Assembly: GCF_018219815.1 (NCBI RefSeq)
Contig: NZ_JADMKU010000007.1
Span: forward strand, 1 to 64,000
Direction: 5' to 3'
DNA: 64,000 bases
From: Thalassovita aquimarina
GTDB taxonomy: Bacteria > Pseudomonadota > Alphaproteobacteria > Rhodobacterales > Rhodobacteraceae
Shown here: positions 45,415-54,113 of the stretch, in pieces
Position numbering within the stretch: the first letter of the stretch is position 1
Layout of the letters: each line of letters begins with the position of its first letter
Position numbers and translations under genes: made by a program
Notes under the pieces: generated by a model
Told to the model about the DNA's origin: nothing
The model's input: only the letters and a program-made list of their open reading frames with translations
Databases searched by the model: none

Positions 45415-45525
45415 CGTTGGTCCGGACGACCTGATCGTGATCCCGCGCGGTTCGGAAAAGACCGACTGGGGATCGAGGGGCTGGGTGTTCAGCGCCAGGA
45501 CGTGATCGCGGACACCTGAACCGGG

Positions 45526-45559
45526 CCGCGCCGCCGCTTTGGTCGCGCGGCGCGGTTTT
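45526..45559 (+). terminator. Rho-independent terminator
   Basis: A 9-bp perfect GC stem CCGCGCCGC / GCGGCGCGG with a 12-base loop is followed at once by TTTT in the plus direction. It lies about 440 bases after the dehalogenase stop, past the amidohydrolase remnant, and is the first clear plus-strand terminator downstream of that gene. Confidence 0.65.
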
Positions 45560-45662
45560 CCTGTGGTTCAAGGGGCTGCCGTCTTGCTGAGCCTTCCCCC
45601 GGACAACCGGACATTGACGTAAGCGACGATCTGTTGTCCGCGGGTCTTGGATGAGATTGGGA

Positions 45663-46013
45663 TCAGGACGCGAAAGCCAGGGCATTCAGCAGCGCCGCAA
45701 GCAGGGCGTGCGGCAGCGTCGGGCCGCGTCCGATCCCAAGGTATGCGTCGTCGTCGCGCGTCGCGGAGCGTCTGAGCGAACATCTCCAGTGACCGTTCGG
45801 GAGCCGGGCGATCCCTTCCATCGACAGGGTCCACCCGGGCCGGATCGCATAGATCAGGGCCAGAACGCTGTCGGTCGATTCCAACTGCCCGCGCCCGATT
45901 TCCAGGTCATCGGAATGCTTCTGGATTTCGTCCATGACCCGATCGGCGAGGTCGTCCCCAAGAACGAAGGCCGCTTCCACCTCATGGGCGAGTTCGGCGA
46001 GTGTCTTATCCAT
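45663..46013 (-). CDS. Hypothetical protein, 116 residues
   Basis: Not recognised with confidence. The N-terminal half is helical and acidic (A-H-E-V-E-A-A-F-V-L-G-D-D-L-A-D-R-V). The C-terminal half contains a W-x-L-x-M strand, an R-D-D-D-A-Y turn and a helix ending L-L-A-A-L-L-N-A-L. The pattern resembles small alpha-beta ABA-sandwich proteins, but this is weak. It has a strong ribosome-binding site (GGGAGGAC) seven bases before the ATG at 46013. It is divergent from the PEP synthase gene, and the shared promoter has an FNR-type box, which suggests low-oxygen expression of both. Confidence 0.65.
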   Translation of the reverse strand: MDKTLAELAHEVEAAFVLGDDLADRVMDEIQKHSDDLEIGRGQLESTDSVLALIYAIRPGWTLSMEGIARLPNGHWRCSLRRSATRDDDAYLGIGRGPTLPHALLAALLNALAFAS

Positions 46014-46063
46014 TGCGTGTCCTCCCTTTGGGTTGAGACTGAACGTTGCGGCACGCTCTGGCT

Positions 46064-46077
46064 TTGACAGAGATCAA
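46064..46077. promoter_or_regulatory. FNR/Dnr-type box TTGACAGAGATCAA between the hypothetical gene and ppsA
   Basis: TTGAC-N4-ATCAA matches the FNR-type consensus at nine of ten positions. It is 51 bases before the hypothetical gene start and 59 before the ppsA start, so it could control either or both. It is the same motif class as at 27937 and 62305. Confidence 0.7.
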
Positions 46078-46135
46078 CGCCCGCAGGCGATGCCTCTCTA
46101 GGATGAAATGGGGCTGTCAGGAGCGGGGAATTGTT

Positions 46136-48520
46136 ATGCCGATTGATGACGAAGTTATTTTTTTCGAGAATCTGCGCCGCGGCGACGTGCCTGTTGTCGG
46201 TGGAAAGAATGCCTCGCTTGGCGAGATGGTACAGACACTTGGCGCGATGGGCATCCGGGTGCCGCCGGGATTTGCCACCACCGCGAACGCCTTTCGCCGC
46301 TACATTCAGGCAAACACGCTCGACGCGCTGATCACCGATACGCTGGCCGATTATGGCGACGGAAAGATCACGCTGCACAAGGCGGGCGAAATGATCCGCT
46401 CCGCGATCGTCGCGGGCAACTGGCCGGAGGAAACCGAAACCGCGATCCGACAAGCCTACCGGTCGCTTTCGGATCGGTCCGGCCAGCGCGACATCGCGGT
46501 CGCGGTCCGTTCCAGCGCCACCGCCGAGGACCTGCCGGATGCCAGCTTCGCCGGTCAGCAGGAAACCTTTCTGAACGTGACCGGCGAAGAAGACCTGCTG
46601 ATCGCCTGTCGCAAATGCTATGCCTCGTTGTTCACCGACCGCGCGATCACCTATCGCGAACTGAAGGGATTCGACCACATGCAGGTCGCCCTGTCGATCG
46701 GGGTGCAGCGGATGGTGCGGTCGGACATCGGCGGGGCGGGGGTGATGTTTTCGATCGATACCGAAACGGGATTTGACAAGGTCGTGCTGATCGACGCGGC
46801 TTGGGGGCTTGGCGAAAACATCGTGCAGGGCGCCGTCACGCCGGACGAATACCAGGTCTACAAGCCCTTCCTTGACCGCGACGGCCTGCGCCCGATCATC
46901 GAGAAGAAGCTCGGCGCCAAGGAAAAGAAAATGATCTATTCCGGGGCGGGCGCCGGCGATCCGGTGCGCAACGTTCCGACCTCGAAGGCCGAACGCGCGC
47001 GTTTCGTTCTGAGCGATGACGAGGTGCTGGATCTGGCCCGGCAGGCCGCCGTCATCGAAACCCATTACGGTCAGCCGATGGACATGGAATGGGCCAAGGA
47101 CGGCGTGACCGGCGAACTGTTCATCGTGCAGGCGCGCCCCGAAACGGTTCAGTCGCGCACCGCTGCGCAGACGTTCAAACGCTATTCCGTCGGCGCGCAC
47201 GGGGCGACGATCGTGACCGGGCTGTCGGTCGGGGAACAGGTCGCATCGGGGCATGTATGCCTGATCGAAACCGCCGAGGATATCGATCGTTTCGTCGATG
47301 GCGCGGTTCTGGTGACGTCCACGACCGATCCGGACTGGGTGCCGATCATGAAACGCGCCTCGGCCATCGTGACCGACCACGGCGGCCGGACCAGCCACGC
47401 TGCCATCGTCAGCCGGGAACTGTGCGTTCCGGCGCTCGTTGGGTGCGGCAACGCGACCTATGTTCTGCACGATCAGCAGGACGTCACTGTCAGTTGCGCC
47501 GAAGGCGATGTCGGCTATGTCTACGAAGGCCATGCCGAGGTCACCGTCGAGGATCTCGACATGGCGGAGGTGCCCGCGACGCGCACCAAGGTGATGCTGA
47601 ACATGGCCAATCCCGCGACGGCGGCCCGTTGGTGGCGCTTGCCGGCGGATGGCGTCGGGCTGGCGCGGATGGAATTCGTCATTACCAACACGATCCGGGT
47701 GCATCCCGAGGCCTTGCTGCACTTCGACGAAATTCAGCAGCCCGATGTCCGGGCCGAGATCGAGGAACTGACGCGCGGGTATGAGGACAAGACCGACTAC
47801 TTTGTCGACCGGCTCGCGCTCGGCCTGTCGCGGATCGCCGCCGTTGCCTATCCGAACCCGATGATCCTCAGGATGAGCGACTTCAAGACCAACGAATATG
47901 CCGACCTGCTGGGCGGGGCGCAGTTCGAACCGGAGGAAGCGAACCCGATGATCGGCTGGCGCGGCGCGTCGCGCTATTACGATCCCGCCTACCGGGACGG
48001 GTTCCGGCTGGAATGCCGCGCGATCCGCAAGCTGCGCGAGGTGATCGGGTTTGACAACGTGATGGTGATGATCCCGTTCTGCCGAACGCCGGAAGAGGCG
48101 GACCGAGTCATCGAGGTGATGCAGCAAGAGGGGCTTGAACGCGGCGCGAACGGGCTGCAGACCTACGTGATGTGCGAAATCCCCTCCAACGTGGTGCTGG
48201 CCGAGGAGTTCGCCAAACGGTTCGATGGCTTTTCGATCGGGTCGAACGACCTGACCCAACTCACATTGGGCATCGATCGCGACAGCGACAAGCTCGCCCC
48301 GCTGTTCGACGAGCGCCACGAGGCGGTGCAGTGGATGATCCGCACGGTGATCCGCAAGGCGCATGAAGCGGGGGCGAAGATCGGGCTGTGCGGGCAGGCG
48401 CCGTCGAACTATCCGGATTTCGCGCGGGTGCTGGTTGAGGCCGGGATCGATTCAATCTCGGTGGTGCCGGACAGTTTCGTCCAGGTGAAGAAACACGTCG
48501 CCGCGGCTGAAAACGGCTGA
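46136..48520 (+). CDS. ppsA: Phosphoenolpyruvate synthase
   Basis: 794 residues, the usual length. The enzyme makes PEP from pyruvate and ATP with release of AMP and phosphate, the entry to gluconeogenesis. The N-terminal pyruvate-phosphate-dikinase nucleotide domain opens with V-G-G-K-N-A-S-L-G-E-M. The swivelling domain has the phosphohistidine H421 in G-G-R-T-S-H-A-A-I-V-S-R-E. The C-terminal TIM barrel includes F-S-I-G-S-N-D-L-T-Q-L and the catalytic cysteine in K-I-G-L-C-G-Q-A-P-S. AGGAG precedes the start. The FNR-type box upstream suggests induction when oxygen is limiting. Confidence 0.95.
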   Translation: MPIDDEVIFFENLRRGDVPVVGGKNASLGEMVQTLGAMGIRVPPGFATTANAFRRYIQANTLDALITDTLADYGDGKITLHKAGEMIRSAIVAGNWPEETETAIRQAYRSLSDRSGQRDIAVAVRSSATAEDLPDASFAGQQETFLNVTGEEDLLIACRKCYASLFTDRAITYRELKGFDHMQVALSIGVQRMVRSDIGGAGVMFSIDTETGFDKVVLIDAAWGLGENIVQGAVTPDEYQVYKPFLDRDGLRPIIEKKLGAKEKKMIYSGAGAGDPVRNVPTSKAERARFVLSDDEVLDLARQAAVIETHYGQPMDMEWAKDGVTGELFIVQARPETVQSRTAAQTFKRYSVGAHGATIVTGLSVGEQVASGHVCLIETAEDIDRFVDGAVLVTSTTDPDWVPIMKRASAIVTDHGGRTSHAAIVSRELCVPALVGCGNATYVLHDQQDVTVSCAEGDVGYVYEGHAEVTVEDLDMAEVPATRTKVMLNMANPATAARWWRLPADGVGLARMEFVITNTIRVHPEALLHFDEIQQPDVRAEIEELTRGYEDKTDYFVDRLALGLSRIAAVAYPNPMILRMSDFKTNEYADLLGGAQFEPEEANPMIGWRGASRYYDPAYRDGFRLECRAIRKLREVIGFDNVMVMIPFCRTPEEADRVIEVMQQEGLERGANGLQTYVMCEIPSNVVLAEEFAKRFDGFSIGSNDLTQLTLGIDRDSDKLAPLFDERHEAVQWMIRTVIRKAHEAGAKIGLCGQAPSNYPDFARVLVEAGIDSISVVPDSFVQVKKHVAAAENG

Positions 48521-48539
48521 TCCGAAGGGCAGGGCGCAG

Positions 48540-48567
48540 GCGGGCCTGTCCATGGAAACAGGCCCGC
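48540..48567. terminator. Bidirectional terminator hairpin between ppsA and ABC permease
   Basis: A 10-bp perfect stem GCGGGCCTGT / ACAGGCCCGC with an 8-base loop sits between the convergent ppsA (stop 48520) and permease (stop 48578) genes. It should end transcription from both sides. Confidence 0.7.
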
Positions 48568-48577
48568 AACGCCGGTG

Positions 48578-49846
48578 TTATTCCTTCACGTAGGGCTTGC
48601 CGTCCGCGGCGGGCGGCCGGGCCCGGCCGATCAGGCCGGCAACGACGATGATCGTTGCGATATAGGGGGCCATGGACAGGAATTCCGACGGGATCGGCGT
48701 GTTCAGCAGCGCCAGCTTCTGCTGCAGCGAGTCGGCGAAACCGAACACCAGCGCCGCCATCAGCGCGCCGACCGGGTGCCAGCGGCCGAAGATCATCGCC
48801 GCCAGACCGATGAAGCCGCGCCCGCCGGTCATGTTTTCGTCGAACCGTCCGACCGACCCCAGGGTGAACCATGCGCCGCCGAACCCCGCCACCATGCCGC
48901 CAAGGGTGACGTGGATGTAGCGGGTGCGGTACACGTTGACGCCCAGCGTATCGGCGGCGCGGGGATGTTCCCCAACGGCCCTTGCGCGCAATCCGCTGCG
49001 GGTATGGAACAGGTAATAGGTCGCAAGCGTCACGAGGATCAGCGCGCCGTAGACGAAGATGTTCTGGTTGAACAGCATCGGCCCGATCACCGGGAGGTCG
49101 CCCAGCAGCGGGATCTTCACCGCCCGGAAAACCGGCGCGTTGTTCAGTTGGCGCAATTCGGAAAATACCTGCGAACTGACGTAACTCGTCACCCCGAGGA
49201 CGAACAGGTTGATGACCACGCCGGCGACGATCTGATCCATCCTGTAGGTCACCACCAGCGCGGCCAGGATGAAACCGAAAGCCCCGCCAACAAGCACCGC
49301 CGCGACCAATCCGCCCCAGCCGCCCAGCAGCGACCCGATCAGCGCCCCGGTGAAGGCGCCGGCCAGCAGCATCCCCTCGATCGCGATATTGACCACCGCG
49401 ACGCGTTCGCACAGCACCCCGGCCAAACCGCCAAGCGCGATCGGCATGGCGCGCACCACGGTGGCCTGCAACATGCCGGTCAGCGAAAACGATTTGCCCG
49501 CCGTCGCCCAGACCAGGAAGGCAAAGACCAGGATCGCCAGCCCGAAGCCCAGCGACAGCGAAGTCCAGCGCGTCCCGCCCCGGATCAGTTCCCGCGCGCC
49601 AAGAAAGGCCAGCAGCGCCGCCGCGACATAGGTGAACGGCCCCGCCGGAACCACCAGGTTGGGCAGCGCGAAAGGATCGGTCGGGCGTGACAGGCGGAAG
49701 GTTGCGTCGCCCGAAAGGCCCAGCCCGAAAACGAACACGACAAACAGCGCCAGAACGATCAGCAGGACGCCGATGATCCGGGATTGGCGCTGCTTGCTGG
49801 TTTCGATCTTCTGGGTGGCGATGGAAGTCTCGGTCACGTCGGTCAT
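48578..49846 (-). CDS. BMP-type ABC transporter permease (YufQ-like)
   Basis: 422 residues, BPD_transp_2 family. About nine hydrophobic helices are visible after an unusual long N-terminal part with three helices (about 25-45, 72-95, 105-125). The family block E-G-M-L-L-A-G-A-F-T-G-A and G-x-x-P-x-A-A-D-T-L-G-V-N-V are typical. It should pair with the upstream permease in a ribose/nucleoside-type importer. It is the last gene of a four-gene operon and overlaps the preceding gene by four bases. Confidence 0.88.
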   Translation of the reverse strand: MTDVTETSIATQKIETSKQRQSRIIGVLLIVLALFVVFVFGLGLSGDATFRLSRPTDPFALPNLVVPAGPFTYVAAALLAFLGARELIRGGTRWTSLSLGFGLAILVFAFLVWATAGKSFSLTGMLQATVVRAMPIALGGLAGVLCERVAVVNIAIEGMLLAGAFTGALIGSLLGGWGGLVAAVLVGGAFGFILAALVVTYRMDQIVAGVVINLFVLGVTSYVSSQVFSELRQLNNAPVFRAVKIPLLGDLPVIGPMLFNQNIFVYGALILVTLATYYLFHTRSGLRARAVGEHPRAADTLGVNVYRTRYIHVTLGGMVAGFGGAWFTLGSVGRFDENMTGGRGFIGLAAMIFGRWHPVGALMAALVFGFADSLQQKLALLNTPIPSEFLSMAPYIATIIVVAGLIGRARPPAADGKPYVKE

Positions 49847-50997
49847 TGCGACCCTCCAGCAGCTTTGTCGGATTTCCGGAATCCCCAGGGGAAGATCGCG
49901 CGCACCAGAAGAGGCGCGGCGATGAACACGATGATCAGGGCCTGGATGATCGCGATCAGGTCGATCGACACGCCCGCGTCCACCTGCATCTGTCGTCCTC
50001 CGGCCTCCAACCCGCCAAACAGCAGGCCGGCGAACAGGATGCCGACCGGGTGCGAGCGGCCAAGCAGGGCAAGCGCGATAGCGTCAAAGCCGATCCCGGC
50101 CGAAAAGCCGGGGCTCGCCCGGTCGAGCACGCCCAGAACCTGTGCCGCGCCCGCAAGCCCCGCCAGCGCCCCGGCGGTGCCCATGGCCGCGACGATCACG
50201 AGGCCCGATTTGATCCCCGCGTAGCGCGCCGCGTCCGGGTTTTCGCCGCTGGCGCGGAACGCGAAACCGATCTTCGAGCGGAACAGGATCCACCAGACAA
50301 GCGCGACCGCCGCGAGCATCAGGAACACTCCGGCATGGACGCGCAGATTGGGATCAAGCCAGTCCAGCAGGCGTGGCAGTTCCCCCGCGTCGGGCACCGA
50401 TTTCGAAATCGGATCGGACCGGCCTTCCTTCTGGATATACGGTTGCCGCAGCAGGTAGTTCAGAAGCTGGAACGAGATCAGGTTCAGCATGATCGTCGAA
50501 ATCACCTCATGCGCGCCGGTCGTTGCTTTCAGTATCCCCGCGATAGAGGCATAAAGCGCCCCCACTACCGCGCCGGCGAGCAGCGAAAGCGGCATCAGCA
50601 GCAGGAAAGGCAGGCCGTCGAAGGTGAATGAAAACACCACCGCCGCCGTGCCGCCCAGCAGAAGCTGCCCCTCGGCCCCGATATTGAACAGCCCGGTCCG
50701 GAAGCCGAGCCCGAGGCCGAGCCCCGCCAGCACCAGCGGGATCGCCGCCGTGATCGTTTCCGAAAGGGCGTTGACGGACCCCACCGATCCCTTGGCCAGC
50801 GCCACGAAACTTTTACCGATCGTCGCCAGATCGACCCCCGTGGCGAACATGATCACGGCCCCCAGGATCAGCGCCACGATCACCGCGAAGACCGGCACGA
50901 TCACCAAATCCTCGAAATCCTGATGCCCGCGCGTGGCGCGCTTGAGAAGCGCGCGGCCGGAATCGTCCAGAGCGCGTTTTCCGATCGACGTCGTCAT
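49843..50997 (-). CDS. BMP-type ABC transporter permease (YufP-like)
   Basis: 384 residues, BPD_transp_2 family with about nine helices. F-N-I-G-A-E-G-Q-L-L-L-G is the classical signature, followed by the S-G-E-N-P-D-A-A-R-Y-A-G-I coupling segment. With the second permease and the ATPase it forms a purine-nucleoside-like importer. Four-base overlaps link it to both neighbours. Confidence 0.9.
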   Translation of the reverse strand: MTTSIGKRALDDSGRALLKRATRGHQDFEDLVIVPVFAVIVALILGAVIMFATGVDLATIGKSFVALAKGSVGSVNALSETITAAIPLVLAGLGLGLGFRTGLFNIGAEGQLLLGGTAAVVFSFTFDGLPFLLLMPLSLLAGAVVGALYASIAGILKATTGAHEVISTIMLNLISFQLLNYLLRQPYIQKEGRSDPISKSVPDAGELPRLLDWLDPNLRVHAGVFLMLAAVALVWWILFRSKIGFAFRASGENPDAARYAGIKSGLVIVAAMGTAGALAGLAGAAQVLGVLDRASPGFSAGIGFDAIALALLGRSHPVGILFAGLLFGGLEAGGRQMQVDAGVSIDLIAIIQALIIVFIAAPLLVRAIFPWGFRKSDKAAGGSQ

Positions 50998-52517
50998 GCC
51001 GCCGTACCCCCCGTTGCCCCGGCCATCGCCAGACCGATCGCGTTGCGATCGGCCGTGCCGCCGGTATTGTCGAATTCGGCCACGATCCGGCCCTTGAACA
51101 TCACCAGTATCCGGTCGGACAGCGCCATGATCTCGTCCAGTTCGGACGACACGATTAGAACCCCGTCGCCTTCGTCGCGGCTGCCGATCAGGCGTTTATG
51201 GATGTATTCGATCGATCCCACGTCCAATCCCCGCGTCGGCTGCGCCGCGATCACCAGCTTGGTTTCGCGTTCGAGTTCTCGCGCCACCACCATCTTTTGC
51301 TGATTGCCGCCCGACAGTTTGCCCGCCTGAAGGAAAACGCTCGGCGTGCGGATGTCGAAATCGACGCAGAAGGCGGCGGCGGTTTCTGCCACATGGGGCC
51401 AGTCGATCGCGCCTCCGTGGGCATATTCCTCGTCGTAATAGGAATTCAAAACCATGTTTTCGGCGATGGAGAAATTTCCGATCATGCCGGATTTGTGGCG
51501 GTCCTCCGGGATATGCGCCATGCCGCGGCGGTGGCGGTCGCGCACCGAAGCGCGGGTAATGTCGTCGCCATCGAACAGAATGGTTCCCGAAGGCGGGTGT
51601 TTCAGCCCCGTGATCGCTTCGACCAGGGCGGTCTGGCCGTTGCCCTGCACCCCGGCAATGCCCACGACTTCACCGGAATTCACCGTCAGGCTCACGTGAT
51701 CGACCGCGACCTCGTCATTTTCGCGCGTCACCACCAGATCCTTGATGTCGAGCATCGGCTTGCCCGGCGCGGCCGGGGCCTTGTCGACTGTGAAGCTGAC
51801 GGGACGGCCCACCATCATTTCGGCAAGCTGCGCCTCGGTCAGTTCGTGGGGGTCGCCTTCGCCGGTGATGCGCCCGCCGCGCAGCACGCTGATGCGGTCG
51901 GAAATCTCGAGGATCTCGTGCAACTTGTGGGTAATGAACACGATCGCCTTGCCGGCGTCGCGCAGCGATTTCACGATGTCGAAGAAATCCTCGACCTCCT
52001 GCGGTGTCAGAACGGCGGTGGGTTCGTCGAGGATCAGTACATCGGCCGATCGAAACAGTACCTTGAGGATTTCGACCCGCTGCTGGATACCCACCGGCAA
52101 GTCCTCGATCAGCGCGTCGGGGTCGACCTCGAGCCCGTATTTGTCGTTGATTTCGCGGACCTGCGCGCGCGCGGTGTTCAGGTCGAGGTGATCGAACCGG
52201 CCGGTCGGTTCGACGCCCAGCACCACGTTTTCTGCGACGGTGAATACCGGGACCAGCATGAAATGCTGGTGGACCATGCCGATGCCCGCGGCGATGGAGG
52301 CGCCCGGCCCGTCGAACGCCACCGGTTTGCCGTCGATCAGGATTTCGCCTTCGTCCTGATGATACAGTCCGCAAAGCACGTTCATCAGGGTGGATTTCCC
52401 GGCGCCGTTTTCGCCCAGCAGGCCCAGAACCTCGCCGCCCTTTATTTTCAGATTCACCGCGTCATTGGCCACCACCGGGCCGAAACGCTTGGTAATTCCC
52501 TTCAACTCGACATCCAT
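50994..52517 (-). CDS. BMP-type ABC transporter ATP-binding protein with two ATPase domains
   Basis: 507 residues with two ABC domains, as in RbsA/YufO. The first has Walker A G-L-L-G-E-N-G-A-G-K-S-T and Walker B V-L-I-L-D-E-P-T-A-V-L-T. The second has a degenerate Walker A (G-V-Q-G-N-G-Q-T), the signature L-S-G-G-N-Q-Q-K-M-V-V-A-R-E-L and A-Q-P-T-R-G-L-D-V-G-S-I-E. The second-domain degeneracy is normal for this family. It powers nucleoside-type uptake with the two permeases downstream. Confidence 0.92.
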   Translation of the reverse strand: MDVELKGITKRFGPVVANDAVNLKIKGGEVLGLLGENGAGKSTLMNVLCGLYHQDEGEILIDGKPVAFDGPGASIAAGIGMVHQHFMLVPVFTVAENVVLGVEPTGRFDHLDLNTARAQVREINDKYGLEVDPDALIEDLPVGIQQRVEILKVLFRSADVLILDEPTAVLTPQEVEDFFDIVKSLRDAGKAIVFITHKLHEILEISDRISVLRGGRITGEGDPHELTEAQLAEMMVGRPVSFTVDKAPAAPGKPMLDIKDLVVTRENDEVAVDHVSLTVNSGEVVGIAGVQGNGQTALVEAITGLKHPPSGTILFDGDDITRASVRDRHRRGMAHIPEDRHKSGMIGNFSIAENMVLNSYYDEEYAHGGAIDWPHVAETAAAFCVDFDIRTPSVFLQAGKLSGGNQQKMVVARELERETKLVIAAQPTRGLDVGSIEYIHKRLIGSRDEGDGVLIVSSELDEIMALSDRILVMFKGRIVAEFDNTGGTADRNAIGLAMAGATGGTAA

Positions 52518-52588
52518 CGATTCCGCTCCCTGCCCGAAGGGGACCGGCGCGTCCTGCCGCGAAACAGGCGCGCCGGGTTGTCCTGGTG

Positions 52589-53617
52589 TCAGTTCCCGAC
52601 TTTGATGGAACCGTCGATGATGCCCTGCCGGATCGTTTCGACCTCGGCCTTCAGTTCATCGGGGATCATGTCTTCCATGTCATGATAGGGGGCAAGGTCG
52701 ACACCGCCGTTTTCCAGCGTCCCGACGATCAATCCGCCCTCGAAGTCGCCGTTCATCGTCGTTTCGATGACCTGGTAGACGGTCGAATCCATGCGCTTCA
52801 TGATCGAGGTGAGATAGACGTGCTTCTTCGCCGGGTCGGTCAGGTAAAGGTCCGCGTCCACGCCGATGATCTTGAGCGCGTCGGTGCCCAGTTCGTCCGC
52901 TAGCGCGGCAGAACCGAGCCCGACAGGGCCCGCCACCGGCAGCACGATGTCGGCACCTTCGTCATAGAGGTTTTGCGCATAGGCACGCCCGTCGTCGAGC
53001 GATTCGAAGTTGTTGGTGAACAGCCCTTCGCGGCTTTCCGGATTCCAGCCCAGAACCTGTACGCTGGTGCCTTTCTGTTCGTTGTAATACCCGACCCCGG
53101 CAGCGAAACCGTCCATGAAAATGGTCACCGGCGGGATGTTAATGCCGCCGAAGGTGCCGACGATCCCGGTCTTGCTCATCCCCGCCGAGAGGTACCCGGC
53201 CAGGAAGGCAGCCTGGTCCGTTGCGTAGACCTGCCCCAGGACGTTCGGGATGGTCGGATCATAGGCGAAGTCCACGATCGAAAATTTCTGATCCGGGTTG
53301 GCCTTGGCCGCGTTCGCGGTGGCGTCGCCCAGCAGGAAACCGATGGTGAAGATGACGTCGCACTGGCCGCCCAGCAGCGAATTGACGTTCGCCTCGTAAT
53401 CGGATTCGGCTTGCGATTCGAGGTAACGGCCCTCGATCCCAAGTTTTTCCTGAGCGTCCACCACGCCTTGCCACGCGGTCTGGTTGAAACTGTTGTCGTC
53501 AATTCCGCCGGTGTCGGTGACCTGGCAGGCCGTGAAGGCCGAGGCGGCGGTCATCGTCGCGAAAAGAAACGCCGAGGCGGTCATGCCGCGCATGAATTGT
53601 CGTGTGAAAGAGGTCAT
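52589..53617 (-). CDS. BMP-family substrate-binding protein
   Basis: 342 residues. The signal peptide (about 1-27) ends A-S-A. The mature N-terminus C-Q-V-T-D-T-G-G-I-D-D-N-S-F-N-Q-T-A is the basic-membrane-protein family signature. Y-D-P-T-I-P-N-V-L-G and I-G-V-D-A-D are further family blocks. Such proteins bind purine nucleosides or related compounds. GGGAGAGAAA precedes the start. It is first in its operon, with the ATPase and two permeases following on the same strand. Confidence 0.92.
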   Translation of the reverse strand: MTSFTRQFMRGMTASAFLFATMTAASAFTACQVTDTGGIDDNSFNQTAWQGVVDAQEKLGIEGRYLESQAESDYEANVNSLLGGQCDVIFTIGFLLGDATANAAKANPDQKFSIVDFAYDPTIPNVLGQVYATDQAAFLAGYLSAGMSKTGIVGTFGGINIPPVTIFMDGFAAGVGYYNEQKGTSVQVLGWNPESREGLFTNNFESLDDGRAYAQNLYDEGADIVLPVAGPVGLGSAALADELGTDALKIIGVDADLYLTDPAKKHVYLTSIMKRMDSTVYQVIETTMNGDFEGGLIVGTLENGGVDLAPYHDMEDMIPDELKAEVETIRQGIIDGSIKVGN

Positions 53618-54113
53618 TGTATTTCTCTCCCTGTTGAAAAACGGGCGGTGCGTTCGCTCCGCAATTTCGCAAATCGGGATTTCTCCCTTTGAATTGGCAC
53701 CTTGGCCGCGATTTTTGGATCTTTGAACTAAGAGTAAAATAACTAAAGGCGCTTGTGTCGATTCAAGTCAACCGCCCTCTCTCTCGCAGTTGCAGCATGG
53801 TGGCGCGTTCAAGTTGCGGACGGGGCACCGACAAAGGGGGAGCACACAGGAAACCCGGCCACAACAAAACTGGATGTTTCAGCGGCCCGATAATCGTCGG
53901 CCAAATTCGTCCGATACACGAAAATCGTGATCGCGGCGAAATTCGGCGGTCAGAGGTTGATCCGGCCGTCTGGCGTGCCGTTCTGCACCGTCGCTCCGGC
54001 GGGAATTCGGGGCTGTTGCAGTAGGGGCTCTTCCCCCGGTCGGCGTCAGACCGGGAGGGGCGGTCCCGGTCAAACCGGGACCCGGTTGTCGGGCCCGCCT
54101 TTTGTCGTGGGGC
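53618..54113. other. Intergenic region with BMP-operon promoter and TRAP terminator
   Basis: About 495 bases between two minus-strand operons. The segment near 53700-53750 is AT-rich and should hold the BMP-operon promoter. The hairpin at 54062-54082 ends the TRAP operon. The middle part shows no recognisable gene. Confidence 0.5.
54062..54082 (-). terminator. GC-rich hairpin after dctM
   Basis: A 9-bp perfect stem GGTCCCGGT / ACCGGGACC with a 3-base loop lies 32 bases beyond the dctM stop. A closely similar GC palindrome lies at 57031-57048 on the other side of the TRAP genes. Confidence 0.6.

Noticed and set aside
45854-48364. 836-codon open frame antisense to ppsA
   Set aside because: It is the mirror of the strongly supported PEP synthase gene. 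Its translation has arginine/histidine-rich composition without family motifs, as expected from GC-rich codon bias.
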